A stretch of DNA of 64,000 nucleotides from Nocardioides sediminis. Its GTDB lineage: Bacteria; Actinomycetota; Actinomycetes; Propionibacteriales; Nocardioidaceae. The notes beneath the pieces were generated by a model that saw nothing but the letters and a program-made list of their open reading frames with translations, was not told where the DNA came from and did no database searches. Numbering within the stretch: position 1 is the stretch's first letter; each line of letters opens with the position of its first letter. Both the position numbers and the translations under genes were made by a program. Location: positions 45,036 to 109,035 of the forward strand of contig NZ_PZYZ01000009.1 in NCBI RefSeq assembly GCF_003047295.1, read 5' to 3'. Positions 1 through 8,167 of this stretch are shown here, piece by piece.

Positions 1-1073
1 TCGCCCTGGCCAAGCCCCTCGAGACCGCTCGCGCCACGCAGGGCTTCATGCGCGGCTTCACCGCCGCGACCCGCTGGCCGATCCGCGTCCTCAACAACTC
101 CGCCAACACCCTGGTGCGCCGGATGGGAATCGAGCCCCAGGAGGAGCTGCGCTCCGCACGCAGCTCCGAGGAGCTCGCCTCCCTCGTGCAGCGCTCGGCC
201 GACCAGGGCACCCTCGACCCCGAGACCGCCGAGCTGATGGAGCGCAGCGTGGAGTTCGGTACCCGGACCGCGGGGGAGATCATGACGCCGCGGGTGCGCA
301 CCACCACCGTGGAGGAGGGCGACCGCGCCAGCACCGTCATCGAGCTGGCCCGGCAGACCGGCCTCTCGCGCTTCCCCGTGCTGGACTCGGAGGACTCGGT
401 CGTGGGCACCGTGCACGTCAAGCACGCAGTGGCCCTCCCCGTCCACGAGCGCGGCACGACGCGCATCAAGCACATCATGGTCAAGCCGACCGTGGTCCCC
501 GACAGCCTCCGGCTCGACCCCCTCCTGGCCCTGCTGCGCGGCGACGGCTTCCAGATGGCCATCGTCCTGGACGAGTACGGCGGCCACGCGGGCATCGTGA
601 CGCTCGAGGACGTCGTCGAGGAGATCGTCGGCGACATCTCCGACGAGCACGACCGCCTCGGCTCCCGCGCCCGCCAACGTCGTGACGGCGCGTGGAGCCT
701 CTCCGGGCTGCTGCGCCCCGACGAGGTCGAGGACGTGACCGGCATCGAGCTGCCCGACCACGAGGACTACGACACGATCGGCGGCCTCGTCATGCAGCGC
801 CTGGGCAAGATCCCGGTGTCCGGCGACCGGGTGGAGGTCCCGGTGCCCGACCGGTCCGACCCGGACGAGCCGCGCGAGGACCTCGCGACCCTCACCGTGG
901 AGCGCATGGACGGCCTCCGCATCGACCGCATCGAGCTGCGCGTGGTCACCCTGGACGAGGCGCCCGGCGACGGTGCCCCGACCGGCGGGGTGCCCGCGGA
1001 GCAGGCTGCCCCCCACGGAGGCGCCCCGGCGGCGCCGTCCCCGGCCGGGACGGAGGTGACCCGCCGTGGGTGA
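1..1073 (+). CDS. HlyC/CorC (CNNM) family protein, C-terminal part
   Basis: This frame is already open at the left edge, so the N-terminal DUF21 membrane domain is mostly outside the window. What remains is the tail of that domain, a CBS-domain pair (including the phrase GLSRFPVLD and, later, DEYGGHAGIVTLEDVVEEIVG), and a CorC_HlyC C-terminal domain. Family members are membrane proteins linked to magnesium/cobalt export or tolerance; the substrate here is unknown. The protein ends in an Ala/Pro/Gly-rich tail. The stop overlaps the next gene by 8 nt, and that gene is a paralogue, so the two are very likely co-transcribed. The ATG at 48 is internal to the domain and is not the true start. Confidence 0.85.
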   Translation, partial: ALAKPLETARATQGFMRGFTAATRWPIRVLNNSANTLVRRMGIEPQEELRSARSSEELASLVQRSADQGTLDPETAELMERSVEFGTRTAGEIMTPRVRTTTVEEGDRASTVIELARQTGLSRFPVLDSEDSVVGTVHVKHAVALPVHERGTTRIKHIMVKPTVVPDSLRLDPLLALLRGDGFQMAIVLDEYGGHAGIVTLEDVVEEIVGDISDEHDRLGSRARQRRDGAWSLSGLLRPDEVEDVTGIELPDHEDYDTIGGLVMQRLGKIPVSGDRVEVPVPDRSDPDEPREDLATLTVERMDGLRIDRIELRVVTLDEAPGDGAPTGGVPAEQAAPHGGAPAAPSPAGTEVTRRG

Positions 1074-2133
1074 CGTCACCGCTGTCGTGGTCGCGGTCGT
1101 GCTGCTGGCCTTCAACGCCTTCTTCGTGGGCGCGGAGTTCGCCCTCCTGTCCGCCCGCCGCAGCCAGGTCGAGCCCTTGGCGCAGGCCGGCTCCCGCGCC
1201 GCCCGCACCGCGCTGCGCGCGATGGAGCAGGTGTCCCTGGTGATGGCCGGCGCCCAGCTGGGCATCACGGTCTGCTCGCTGGGACTCGGTGCCGTCGGCG
1301 AGCCGGCCGTGGCGCACCTGCTCGAGCCGGTGTTCCACGCCATGCGCGTCCCCGACGCGGCACTGCACCCGGTGTCCTTCGTCGTCGCGATGTCGATCGT
1401 GGTCTACCTGCACGTCGTGCTCGGCGAGATGGTCCCCAAGAACATCGCGCTGGCCGGCCCCACGCGCTCCGCGCTCCTGCTCGGCCCGCCGATGATGATC
1501 ATCGTCACCGTGCTACGCCCCGTGATCATGCTGCTCAACCTGGCCGCCAACGGCATCCTGCGGCTCATGCGCATCGAGCCCAAGGACGAGGTCAGCTCGA
1601 GCTACACGCGCGAGGAGGTCGCGGCCCTGGTCGAGGAGTCCCGCGGCGAGGGCATGATCGAGGCCGACGAGTACGACCGCCTCGCCGGCGCCCTGGGCTT
1701 CACCGAGAAGACGGTCTCGACCGTCCTGATGCCCGTCGACGGCCTCGCCACCGTGCTGCGCGGCTCGACCGCCGCGGACGTGGAGACCCTGTGCGCCAGC
1801 ACCGGCTTCAGCCGCTTCCCGGTCGCGGAGGCCGACGGCACGCTCGTCGGCTACCTGCACATCAAGGACGTCCTGGAGAGCGACGAGGAGCGGCGCCAGC
1901 GTCCCGTCGACGACAAGTGGGTGCGCCCGTTCGCGACCGTCGGACCCGACGACCTGCTCCACGAGGCGCTGGAGAGCCTGCAGCTGCGGGGCGCGCACAT
2001 GGCACGCGTCGTACGCCGCGACGGCGAGGTGCTCGGCCTGGTGACCCTCGAGGACGTGCTGGAGGAGCTCGTGGGGGAGATCCGCGACGGATCCCACCAC
2101 GAGGTCGGCGCGGGCACTGCCGTCGAGTCGTGA
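1066..2133 (+). CDS. HlyC/CorC (CNNM) family membrane protein
   Basis: A 355-residue paralogue of the preceding gene, starting at a GTG that overlaps its stop. Residues about 1-150 form a DUF21 membrane domain with several hydrophobic helices and the phrase HVVLGEMVPKNIA typical of the family. Residues about 200-330 hold two CBS motifs, the second ending in LGLVTLEDVLEELVGEI. CBS pairs usually bind adenine nucleotides and gate the membrane domain. The C-terminus stops shortly after the CBS pair, so the CorC_HlyC domain of its partner is missing or very short. Tandem pairs of this family are common in actinobacteria. Transport specificity cannot be told from the sequence. Confidence 0.88.
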   Translation: MGDVTAVVVAVVLLAFNAFFVGAEFALLSARRSQVEPLAQAGSRAARTALRAMEQVSLVMAGAQLGITVCSLGLGAVGEPAVAHLLEPVFHAMRVPDAALHPVSFVVAMSIVVYLHVVLGEMVPKNIALAGPTRSALLLGPPMMIIVTVLRPVIMLLNLAANGILRLMRIEPKDEVSSSYTREEVAALVEESRGEGMIEADEYDRLAGALGFTEKTVSTVLMPVDGLATVLRGSTAADVETLCASTGFSRFPVAEADGTLVGYLHIKDVLESDEERRQRPVDDKWVRPFATVGPDDLLHEALESLQLRGAHMARVVRRDGEVLGLVTLEDVLEELVGEIRDGSHHEVGAGTAVES

Positions 2134-2170
2134 CCTGCGTTGCTCCACCCCTCTATAGGGTGATCGTCAG

Positions 2171-2809
2171 TTGATCCCGACTCATCCGATGGCAGGCGAT
2201 TCAGTGCAGGAGCAGACCCACCGCTCGCGCGTGTGGACGATCCCCAACCTGCTCAGCATGGTCCGGCTGGCCGGCGTGCCCGTCTTCCTGTGGCTCGTCC
2301 TCGGCCCGGAGGCCGACGCGCTGGCCCTGGTCCTGCTGATGCTGATGGGGCTCACCGACTGGCTCGACGGCTACCTCGCCCGACGGCTGGACCAGTACTC
2401 CGCCCTGGGGGAGATCCTCGACCCCGTGGCCGACCGGCTCTACATCCTCGCGGTCGTGGTCGGACTGGCGCTGCGCGACATCATCCCGTGGTGGGTGGCC
2501 ATCATCCTGCCGTTGCGGGACCTCCTCCTGTGGGGGCTGGTGCCGTTCCTGCGCACCCGCGGCTACAGCGCGCTGCCGGTCCACTTCCTCGGCAAGGCGG
2601 CTACCTTCAACCTGCTCTACGCCTTCCCGCTGCTCCTGCTGGGCGAGGGCGAGGGCGCCGTGCCGATGCTGGCGCAGGTCTTCGGCTGGGCCTTCGCGTT
2701 CTGGGGGATCGGGCTCTACTGGTGGGCCGGCGTCCTCTACGCGTGGCAGGTCCGCAAGCTGCTGCGGGACACCGAGCGCCGACCACCGCGGGTGCGTCGC
2801 GATGGCTGA
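2171..2809 (+). CDS. CDP-alcohol phosphatidyltransferase (PgsA-like)
   Basis: Integral membrane enzyme that transfers a phosphatidyl group from CDP-diacylglycerol to an alcohol. The diagnostic motif D-x2-DG-x2-AR-x8-G-x3-D-x3-D is complete (TDWLDGYLARR ... GEILDPVADRL), and the rest is hydrophobic with about five or six membrane segments. The alcohol (glycerol-3-phosphate, inositol or other) cannot be told. The start is uncertain: TTG 2171 lies 10 nt after a TATAGGGT box at 2154-2161 and could be leaderless, while ATG 2189 and GTG 2204 are in-frame alternatives. The order pgsA-like, DUF881, Sbp, DUF881, gcvH, garA, ftsR matches that around M. tuberculosis Rv1822 (pgsA2), which supports the family call. 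It overlaps the next gene by 8 nt. Confidence 0.85.
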   Translation: MIPTHPMAGDSVQEQTHRSRVWTIPNLLSMVRLAGVPVFLWLVLGPEADALALVLLMLMGLTDWLDGYLARRLDQYSALGEILDPVADRLYILAVVVGLALRDIIPWWVAIILPLRDLLLWGLVPFLRTRGYSALPVHFLGKAATFNLLYAFPLLLLGEGEGAVPMLAQVFGWAFAFWGIGLYWWAGVLYAWQVRKLLRDTERRPPRVRRDG

Positions 2810-3680
2810 GCCTGCCACCCCCGAGCGTCCGCGTGAGCTGCCCGAGCACGTCACGACGCCGCTGCTGGCGCTGATCACCACCCGTTCGCTCGACGAGGAC
2901 TACGCCCACGTCGCCCGCCGCAAGGCCGAGCGGGGGGAGCCCGTCCGGTCCCCGCGGCGGGGCTGGACCACCGCGGTCGTCGTCGGCGCCTTCGGCTTGC
3001 TCGTCGCCGTCGCCGGTGTCCAGACCTCCCAGGACGCCGACGTGGAGGAGCTCGGACGGGCGACCCTCATCTCGCAGATCGACGCGGGCCGTGCCGAGGT
3101 GGCCGGCCTCCAGCGCGAGATCAGCAGCCTCAGCGACGCCCGCAACACCGCCGAGGACCGCAACGAGATCCTCGACGCGCAGGTCGGCGACCTGGAGTCC
3201 CGCGTACGCCGCCTCGAGGTCCGCACCGGCTACGTCCCGGTCCGCGGCGAGGGCGTCCGCATCACCGTCACCAACCCGCAGAGCGACGACCCCAACGACG
3301 AGGTGCGCGACGAGGACCTCGCCACGCTGGTCGACGGGCTCTGGCACGCCGGCGCCGAGGCCATCGCCATCAACGGGATCCGGCTCACCGCGCTGAGCGG
3401 CATCCGCAACACCGGGCGCGCCATCCTGGTCAACAGCCGCCCCCTCACCCCGCCGTACGTCGTGGAGGCCATCGGGGACAACGCCACCCTGCAGGCACGA
3501 CTCCTCGAGAGCAGCCAGGGACAGGAGTGGTTCAGCCTCGTCAACGGCCTCGGCTTCGGCTACACGGCGGAGAATGTCAGCATGGTCCGACTCCCGGCCA
3601 GCACGCTGCGTACCCTGCGTGACGTCACCGAGGGGACGTCAGGCAACCCGAGCAAGACGGAGGAGGAGGTCACGCCGTGA
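2802..3680 (+). CDS. DUF881 family membrane-anchored coiled-coil protein
   Basis: A 292-residue protein with a cytoplasmic N-terminus (about 1-55), one membrane helix (about 55-75), a coiled coil (about 80-135) and a DUF881 domain. DUF881 contains the conserved phrases GEGVRITVTN, GAEAIAINGIR and PPYVVEAIG. The family includes Bacillus YlxW/YlxX and mycobacterial Rv1823/Rv1825, which lie near cell-division or envelope genes; no biochemical activity is established. It overlaps the phosphatidyltransferase by 8 nt and the sbp gene by 4 nt, so this is one tight operon. A second DUF881 gene lies two genes on, and the pair may form a hetero-oligomer through the coiled coils (inference). Confidence 0.85.
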   Translation: MAEPATPERPRELPEHVTTPLLALITTRSLDEDYAHVARRKAERGEPVRSPRRGWTTAVVVGAFGLLVAVAGVQTSQDADVEELGRATLISQIDAGRAEVAGLQREISSLSDARNTAEDRNEILDAQVGDLESRVRRLEVRTGYVPVRGEGVRITVTNPQSDDPNDEVRDEDLATLVDGLWHAGAEAIAINGIRLTALSGIRNTGRAILVNSRPLTPPYVVEAIGDNATLQARLLESSQGQEWFSLVNGLGFGYTAENVSMVRLPASTLRTLRDVTEGTSGNPSKTEEEVTP

Positions 3681-4009
3681 TCGCAGCGATCGGACTCCTC
3701 CTCGGCGTGCTCGCCGGACTCGTCTTCGCCCCCGACGTCCCGCTCGGCCTCGAGCGCTACCTCCCCATCGCCGTGGTCGCCGCGCTCGACGCGGTCTTCG
3801 GCGGCCTGCGCGCCTTCCTCGACGGCATCTTCGACGACAAGGTCTTCGTCGTGTCGTTCATCAGCAACGTGGTGATCGCGGCCGCGATCGTCTACCTCGG
3901 CGACAAGCTCGGGGTCGGCAGCCAGCTGTCCACCGGGGTGGTCGTCGTGCTCGGCATCCGTATCTTCTCCAACGCCGCCGCGATCCGGCGCCACCTGTTC
4001 CATGCCTGA
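3677..4009 (+). CDS. sbp: Small basic protein Sbp (DUF1290)
   Basis: A 110-residue, very hydrophobic protein with about three membrane helices and the DUF1290 phrase PIAVVAALDAVFGGLRA, followed by a highly conserved C-terminal half. The GTG start overlaps the TGA of the preceding DUF881 gene (GTGA). Sbp sits between two DUF881 genes here, as in Bacillus (ylxW, ylxX, sbp upstream of ftsA) and mycobacteria (Rv1823-Rv1825). Molecular function is unknown; the conserved clustering suggests a membrane complex with DUF881 proteins. The next gene starts 8 nt before this stop. Confidence 0.88.
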   Translation: MIAAIGLLLGVLAGLVFAPDVPLGLERYLPIAVVAALDAVFGGLRAFLDGIFDDKVFVVSFISNVVIAAAIVYLGDKLGVGSQLSTGVVVVLGIRIFSNAAAIRRHLFHA

Positions 4010-4772
4010 GCCCCAGCCCCGCCACGCCGACCACACCGACGCCGACGAGGACGCCGGCCGCCAGCGGCTGGCCTCGACCCTGCGGCACGGCTCGCGCGCG
4101 CAGGTCGTGGTCGCGGTGCTGCTGGCGGTGCTCGGTTTCGCCACCGTCGTGCAGGTCCGCGACACCGAGCAGGACAACACCTACGCCGGGCTCCGCGAGC
4201 AGGACCTCATCGAGATCCTCAACGCGCTGACGGGCACCGCCGAGCGCGCCCGGCGCGAGCGTGACCGGCTCGAGCAGGCCCGTGACGAGCTGCGGTCGGA
4301 GAACACCAGCCGCGAGGCCGCGCTGGCGCAGACCCAGGAGCGGGCCCGCACCCTCAACATCCTCGCCGGCCTCGTGCCCGTCACCGGGCCAGGCATCCGG
4401 ATCACCATCCAGGAGGGCCCCGGGCCCGTGAGCGTGGGCTCGCTGCTCGACATCGTCCAGGAGATGCGCACCGCCGACGCCGAGGCCATCGAGTTCAACG
4501 ACGAGGTCCGGGTGGTCGCCGAGAGCTCGTTCGAGTCCGGCGTGGGCGGGCTCGAGCTCGACGGCACGCTGCTCGAGCCGCCGTACGTCATCGAGGTCAT
4601 CGGCGACCCGCACTCCCTGTCCGGGGGCCTCACCTTCGCGAGCGGGCCGATCGAGACGCTCGAGCAGTACGACGGCGCGACCGTCACCGTCGAGGAGCTG
4701 GAGGCGGTCGACATCGAGAGCGTCCGCGAGTCCGTCCGACCCGTCCAGGCCGAACCGGACCTCGACCAGTAA
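4002..4772 (+). CDS. DUF881 family protein, second copy
   Basis: A 256-residue DUF881 protein with an N-terminal cytoplasmic stretch rich in His/Asp, one membrane helix (about residues 34-50), a coiled coil rich in Arg/Glu (about 65-115) and the DUF881 domain with GPGIRITIQEG, DAEAIEFNDEVR and PPYVIEVIG. It overlaps the sbp stop by 8 nt. Compared with the first copy it lacks the long N-terminal tail and has a shorter domain. It is the last gene of the pgsA-DUF881-sbp-DUF881 unit; gcvH follows after 36 nt with its own Shine-Dalgarno sequence. Function is unknown. Confidence 0.85.
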   Translation: MPEPQPRHADHTDADEDAGRQRLASTLRHGSRAQVVVAVLLAVLGFATVVQVRDTEQDNTYAGLREQDLIEILNALTGTAERARRERDRLEQARDELRSENTSREAALAQTQERARTLNILAGLVPVTGPGIRITIQEGPGPVSVGSLLDIVQEMRTADAEAIEFNDEVRVVAESSFESGVGGLELDGTLLEPPYVIEVIGDPHSLSGGLTFASGPIETLEQYDGATVTVEELEAVDIESVRESVRPVQAEPDLDQ

Positions 4773-4808
4773 CCTGCCCGTGCACCGACCACCTGACGAG
4801 GAGACGCC

Positions 4809-5195
4809 GTGTATCCCGAGGACCTGAAGTACACCAGCGAGCACGAGTGGGTGCGCATCCCCGGCGAGGCCGAGGGGTCGGTGCGCATCGGCATCACCCA
4901 CTTCGCCCAGGACGCGCTCGGCGACATCGTCTACGTGTCGCTCCCCGAGGTGGGGGAGCAGGTGACCGGCGGCGAGACCTGCGGCGAGCTGGAGTCGACC
5001 AAGTCGGTCAGCGACATCTACGCCCCGCTCACCGGTGAGGTCGTGGCCCGCAACGACGCCCTCGACGCCACCCCGGAGCTGGTCAACAACGACCCGTACG
5101 CCGCCGGCTGGCTGTTCGAGGTCGTGCCCGCCGACGAGTCCCAGGTCGAGGGGCTCCTCGACGCCGCGACCTACCAGGCCGGCCTCGAGGGCTGA
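4809..5195 (+). CDS. gcvH: Glycine cleavage system H protein
   Basis: A 128-residue lipoyl carrier that shuttles the aminomethyl group between the P and T proteins of the glycine cleavage complex. The lipoyl domain is complete, with the lipoylated lysine at K65 in the motif ELESTKSVSDIYAP. The GTG start is preceded by GAGGAG. It closes the upstream operon and precedes garA, the same order as in M. tuberculosis (Rv1826-Rv1827). gcvP lies 4 kb downstream under its own riboswitch; no gcvT is in the window. Confidence 0.95.
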   Translation: MYPEDLKYTSEHEWVRIPGEAEGSVRIGITHFAQDALGDIVYVSLPEVGEQVTGGETCGELESTKSVSDIYAPLTGEVVARNDALDATPELVNNDPYAAGWLFEVVPADESQVEGLLDAATYQAGLEG

Positions 5196-5232
5196 CCGTC
5201 CGCCCGTCCGGGCCGGTCGCCGCGATCCGCCG

Positions 5233-5260
5233 TTGCGGCCACCGGCACGACTGGTAGGTT
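5233..5260 (+). promoter_or_regulatory. Predicted promoter of garA-ftsR
   Basis: TTGCGG (5233-5238) and TAGGTT (5255-5260) are separated by 16 nt. This would start transcription near 5267, about 100 nt before garA and just ahead of the inverted repeat at 5276-5294. Confidence 0.5.
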
Positions 5261-5275
5261 CGTCACAACCGTCAA

Positions 5276-5294
5276 CCTCAGGCCCTGCCTGAGG
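5276..5294. promoter_or_regulatory. Inverted repeat in the garA leader, possible operator
   Basis: Perfect 8-nt arms CCTCAGGC and GCCTGAGG around a 3-nt loop. The stretch TCAACCTCAGG at 5272-5282 differs by one base from TCAACCTGAGG inside the perfect palindrome at 7161-7183. It could be an operator for one of the MerR-type regulators encoded here, or a leader hairpin. Confidence 0.4.
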
Positions 5295-5366
5295 GTTAGC
5301 GGCCCAGCACGTCCCAGACCATCGCGCTCCACACTTCCGAGCACGTTCCCGACGAGGAGGGGTTCC

Positions 5367-5879
5367 ATGCCGTTCTGCACAGCCTGTGGCAAGCAGAACC
5401 CGGACGACGCGCGCTTCTGCGCGCAGTGCGGCACCCGCCTGGTGTCCGCCGAGGAGCCCGCCGCCACGCCTGCGGGCGACTCGACGGCGACCATCACCTT
5501 CGGCGTGCCCACCGCCGAGTCGTCGGACCGCCAGCTCAGCCCGGTCGACGCCGCCGCCGTGGACGCCTTGCCCGAGGGCCACGCCCTCCTCGTCGTGCAG
5601 CGCGGACCGAGCGCCGGCAGCCGGTTCCTGCTCGACACCGACCTGGTCGGTGCCGGGCGGCACCCCGACAGCGAGATCTTCCTCGACGACGTGACCGTGT
5701 CCCGCCGGCACGCGGAGTTCCGACGCAGCGGCACGGGCTACACCGTGAGCGACGTCGGCAGCCTCAACGGCACCTACGTCAACCGCGACCGCATCGACTC
5801 GGTGCAGCTCACCGACGGCGACGAGGTGCAGATCGGCAAGTACCGGCTGGTGTTCTTCTCCGGCGCCTCGGGCAGCTGA
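5367..5879 (+). CDS. garA: Zinc-ribbon plus FHA domain protein, GarA/OdhI type
   Basis: A 170-residue protein. Residues 4-21 form a zinc ribbon (C4xxC7 ... C18xxC21). A linker (about 25-70) follows, then an FHA domain with the phosphothreonine-binding signature GRHPDSEIFLDDVTVSRRH and GSLNGTYVNRD. GarA/OdhI binds 2-oxoglutarate dehydrogenase and glutamate dehydrogenase and is switched off when kinases (PknB/PknG) phosphorylate an N-terminal threonine. The usual N-terminal ETT motif is not seen; DSTATITF (about 38-45) is a possible substitute (inference). The start ATG follows GAGGAGGGG. ftsR begins 3 nt after the stop, the same pairing as in mycobacteria. Confidence 0.88.
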   Translation: MPFCTACGKQNPDDARFCAQCGTRLVSAEEPAATPAGDSTATITFGVPTAESSDRQLSPVDAAAVDALPEGHALLVVQRGPSAGSRFLLDTDLVGAGRHPDSEIFLDDVTVSRRHAEFRRSGTGYTVSDVGSLNGTYVNRDRIDSVQLTDGDEVQIGKYRLVFFSGASGS

Positions 5880-5882
5880 TCG

Positions 5883-6644
5883 GTGTCCGTGCCCTCCACG
5901 CCGGCGTCCTCGGGCCCAGCGTCCGGGTCGGTCCAGCGTGCCCGGATGAACATCGGGCAGGTGCTCGAGCAGCTGCGCGGTGACTTCCCCGGCGTCACGA
6001 TCCCCAAGATCCGGTTCCTCGAGGACAAGGGACTCATCAAGCCCGAGCGGACCCCGGCGGGCTACCGCAAGTTCTCCGCCGACGACGTCGAGCGGCTGCG
6101 CTACGTGCTGCGGATGCAGCGCGACCACTACCTCCCGCTGAAGGTCATCGGCGAGCACCTCGACGCCATCGACCGCGGCCTTGAGCCGCCGCCCATCGAG
6201 GGCGTGGTGCCCACCGTGCCCCAGGTCGCCCTGGCCGCCGACGGGATGCCCTCGCCGGAGTCGTTCTCCCGCACGAGCGACGTGCGGCTCTCCCGCATGG
6301 AGCTGCTCAAGATCGCCGAGGTGTCCGACGAGCTGCTGACCCAGCTGGAGCAGTTCGGCCTCATCGCTCCCCGCACCGGCACCCGGCACTACGACACCGA
6401 CGCGCTGGTGGTGGCCCAGACCGCCCGCGAGCTCGCCGACTTCGGTTTCGAGCCCCGGCACCTGCGCGCCTTCAAGACCGCCGCGGACCGCGAGGTCGGC
6501 CTCGTCGAGCAGGTCGTGGCACCGCTCGAGCGCGGCCGCGACGCGGCGGCCCGGGGACGCGCGGCGGACGCCGTCAGCGAGATCGCGTCGCTCTCGGTGC
6601 GTCTGCACGCGACGCTCGTCAAGACCGGGCTGCGGCGTCGCTGA
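5883..6644 (+). CDS. ftsR: MerR-family regulator FtsR
   Basis: A 253-residue MerR-type regulator. The winged helix-turn-helix (about residues 22-95) has VTIPKIRFLEDKGLIKPERTPAGYRKFS and a second recognition region, QRDHYLPLKVIGEHLDA. A middle linker and a C-terminal domain (about 135-250) with LLKIAEVSDELLTQLEQFGLI follow. It is the equivalent of mycobacterial Rv1828 and of corynebacterial FtsR, which activates ftsZ. The start is GTG 5883, 3 nt after garA; GTG 5889 and ATG 5946 are alternatives. No Cys/His metal or redox site is apparent. Co-transcription with garA is very likely. Confidence 0.87.
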   Translation: MSVPSTPASSGPASGSVQRARMNIGQVLEQLRGDFPGVTIPKIRFLEDKGLIKPERTPAGYRKFSADDVERLRYVLRMQRDHYLPLKVIGEHLDAIDRGLEPPPIEGVVPTVPQVALAADGMPSPESFSRTSDVRLSRMELLKIAEVSDELLTQLEQFGLIAPRTGTRHYDTDALVVAQTARELADFGFEPRHLRAFKTAADREVGLVEQVVAPLERGRDAAARGRAADAVSEIASLSVRLHATLVKTGLRRR

Positions 6645-6675
6645 CTGCCCGGCTCCGCGGGTCTTGCACCGGGAG

Positions 6676-6681
6676 TAGGCT
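6676..6681 (+). promoter_or_regulatory. Leaderless -10 box for the bifunctional nuclease gene
   Basis: TAGGCT ends 6 nt before GTG 6688, and no Shine-Dalgarno sequence is present. Confidence 0.5.
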
Positions 6682-6687
6682 GGCTGC

Positions 6688-7155
6688 GTGCGCGAAGTAG
6701 ACGTCATCGGAGTCCGGGTGGAGATGCCCTCCAACCAGCCCATCGTGCTGCTCCGGGAAGCCTCCGGGGAGCGCTACCTGCCGATCTGGATCGGCGCGGT
6801 GGAGGCGACCGCGATCGCCTTCGCACAGCAGGGCGTGGTGCCGCCGCGCCCGCTCACCCACGACCTGATGAAGGACGTGCTGGAGGCCACCGGCCAGTCG
6901 CTGACCGAGGTCCGGGTCACCGACGTCAAGGACGGGGTGTTCTACGCCGAGCTGGTCTTCGCCAGCGGCCAGGTCGTCAGCGCCCGGCCGTCGGACTCCA
7001 TCGCCCTCGCGCTGCGCACGGGGGCCCGGATCGTCTGCGCCGAGGGCGTCCTCGACGAGGCGGGCCTGGCCGTTCCCGCCGAGCAGGAGGACGAGGTGGA
7101 GGCCTTCCGCGAGTTCCTCGACCACGTGTCCCCGGAGGACTTCGAGGCGCCGTGA
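6688..7155 (+). CDS. Bifunctional nuclease family protein (DUF151)
   Basis: A 155-residue DUF151/BFN domain protein (MREVDVIGVRVEMPSNQPIVLLRE at the N-terminus; RYLPIWIGAVEATAIAFAQQ; ARPSDSIALALRTGARI). A plant member has RNase/DNase activity; the bacterial role is not established. It corresponds to Rv1829, between the two MerR genes in mycobacteria. The start is GTG 6688, placed 6 nt after a TAGGCT box, so the mRNA is probably leaderless. The acidic C-terminus (EQEDEVEAFREFLDHVSPEDF) is typical. A perfect palindrome follows 5 nt after the stop. Confidence 0.85.
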   Translation: MREVDVIGVRVEMPSNQPIVLLREASGERYLPIWIGAVEATAIAFAQQGVVPPRPLTHDLMKDVLEATGQSLTEVRVTDVKDGVFYAELVFASGQVVSARPSDSIALALRTGARIVCAEGVLDEAGLAVPAEQEDEVEAFREFLDHVSPEDFEAP

Positions 7156-7160
7156 GCCTC

Positions 7161-7183
7161 ACCCTCAACCTGAGGTTGAGGGT
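7161..7183. promoter_or_regulatory. Perfect 23-bp palindrome, probable operator
   Basis: Arms ACCCTCAACCT (7161-7171) and AGGTTGAGGGT (7173-7183) are perfect inverted repeats around a single central G. The palindrome lies 21 nt upstream of the -35 box of the second MerR gene, a classical position for an activator or autoregulator. Confidence 0.6.
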
Positions 7184-7204
7184 TTCGACACGCCGCGGGG
7201 ACGT

Positions 7205-7233
7205 TTGACCACCCCGCGGCTCAGGCATACGGT
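7205..7233 (+). promoter_or_regulatory. Predicted promoter of the second MerR gene
   Basis: TTGACC (7205-7210) and TACGGT (7228-7233) are exactly 17 nt apart, close to the housekeeping consensus. The start codon at 7333 lies about 95 nt downstream, leaving a real 5' leader. Confidence 0.6.
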
Positions 7234-7332
7234 GAAGGTCTCCGCTGTAACTCCACCCGTGTGGTTGCCCTTCCCCGCATCCGCCTTCCCCCGGAGCTAC
7301 GCCCAGCGGTGATGAGACCGTGGAGGGTCGCC

Positions 7333-7920
<588 letters not shown>

Positions 7921-7943
7921 CGGCACCACCCACCCCACGCCTC

Positions 7944-7974
7944 GACGGGCCCGGAGCGACGCTCCGGGCCCGTC
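7944..7974 (+). terminator. Strong hairpin terminator after the second MerR gene
   Basis: Perfect 14-bp stem (GACGGGCCCGGAGC and its complement) around a 3-nt loop GAC, 23 nt after the MerR stop. There is no long T-run, as is usual in high-GC genomes. It could work in both directions, since the opposing gene ends at 8168. Confidence 0.75.
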
Positions 7975-8010
7975 GTCCGTCTCGGGGCGCCGACGAGTCG
8001 GCGGCCACCT

Positions 8011-8039
8011 CGTCGGACGTCCGACGGGACGTCCGACGG
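8011..8039. repeat. Palindrome and 12-bp tandem repeat between convergent genes
   Basis: CGTCGGACGTCCGACG (8011-8026) is a perfect palindrome. GACGTCCGACGG is repeated in tandem at 8016-8027 and 8028-8039. Related pieces recur at about 8065-8095 next to a second copy of CCACCTCGTCGGACGT. The 250-nt convergent gap holds the terminator and these repeats but no gene. Confidence 0.6.
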
Positions 8040-8167
8040 ACTGGCGGCCCGAGCAGCCACCTCGTCGGACGTGCCGGACGCCGTCCGACGACCCGGCTGC
8101 TGGTCGGTCGCGGGGCCCCGCCCTCCCGGAGACGCCCTTGTCGTACGCCGCCAGCTGCGGTGAGCGC

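Noticed and set aside
3861..6743. A 960-residue minus-strand frame opposite DUF881, gcvH, garA and ftsR
   Set aside because: It spans five well-supported plus-strand genes and shows no motif.
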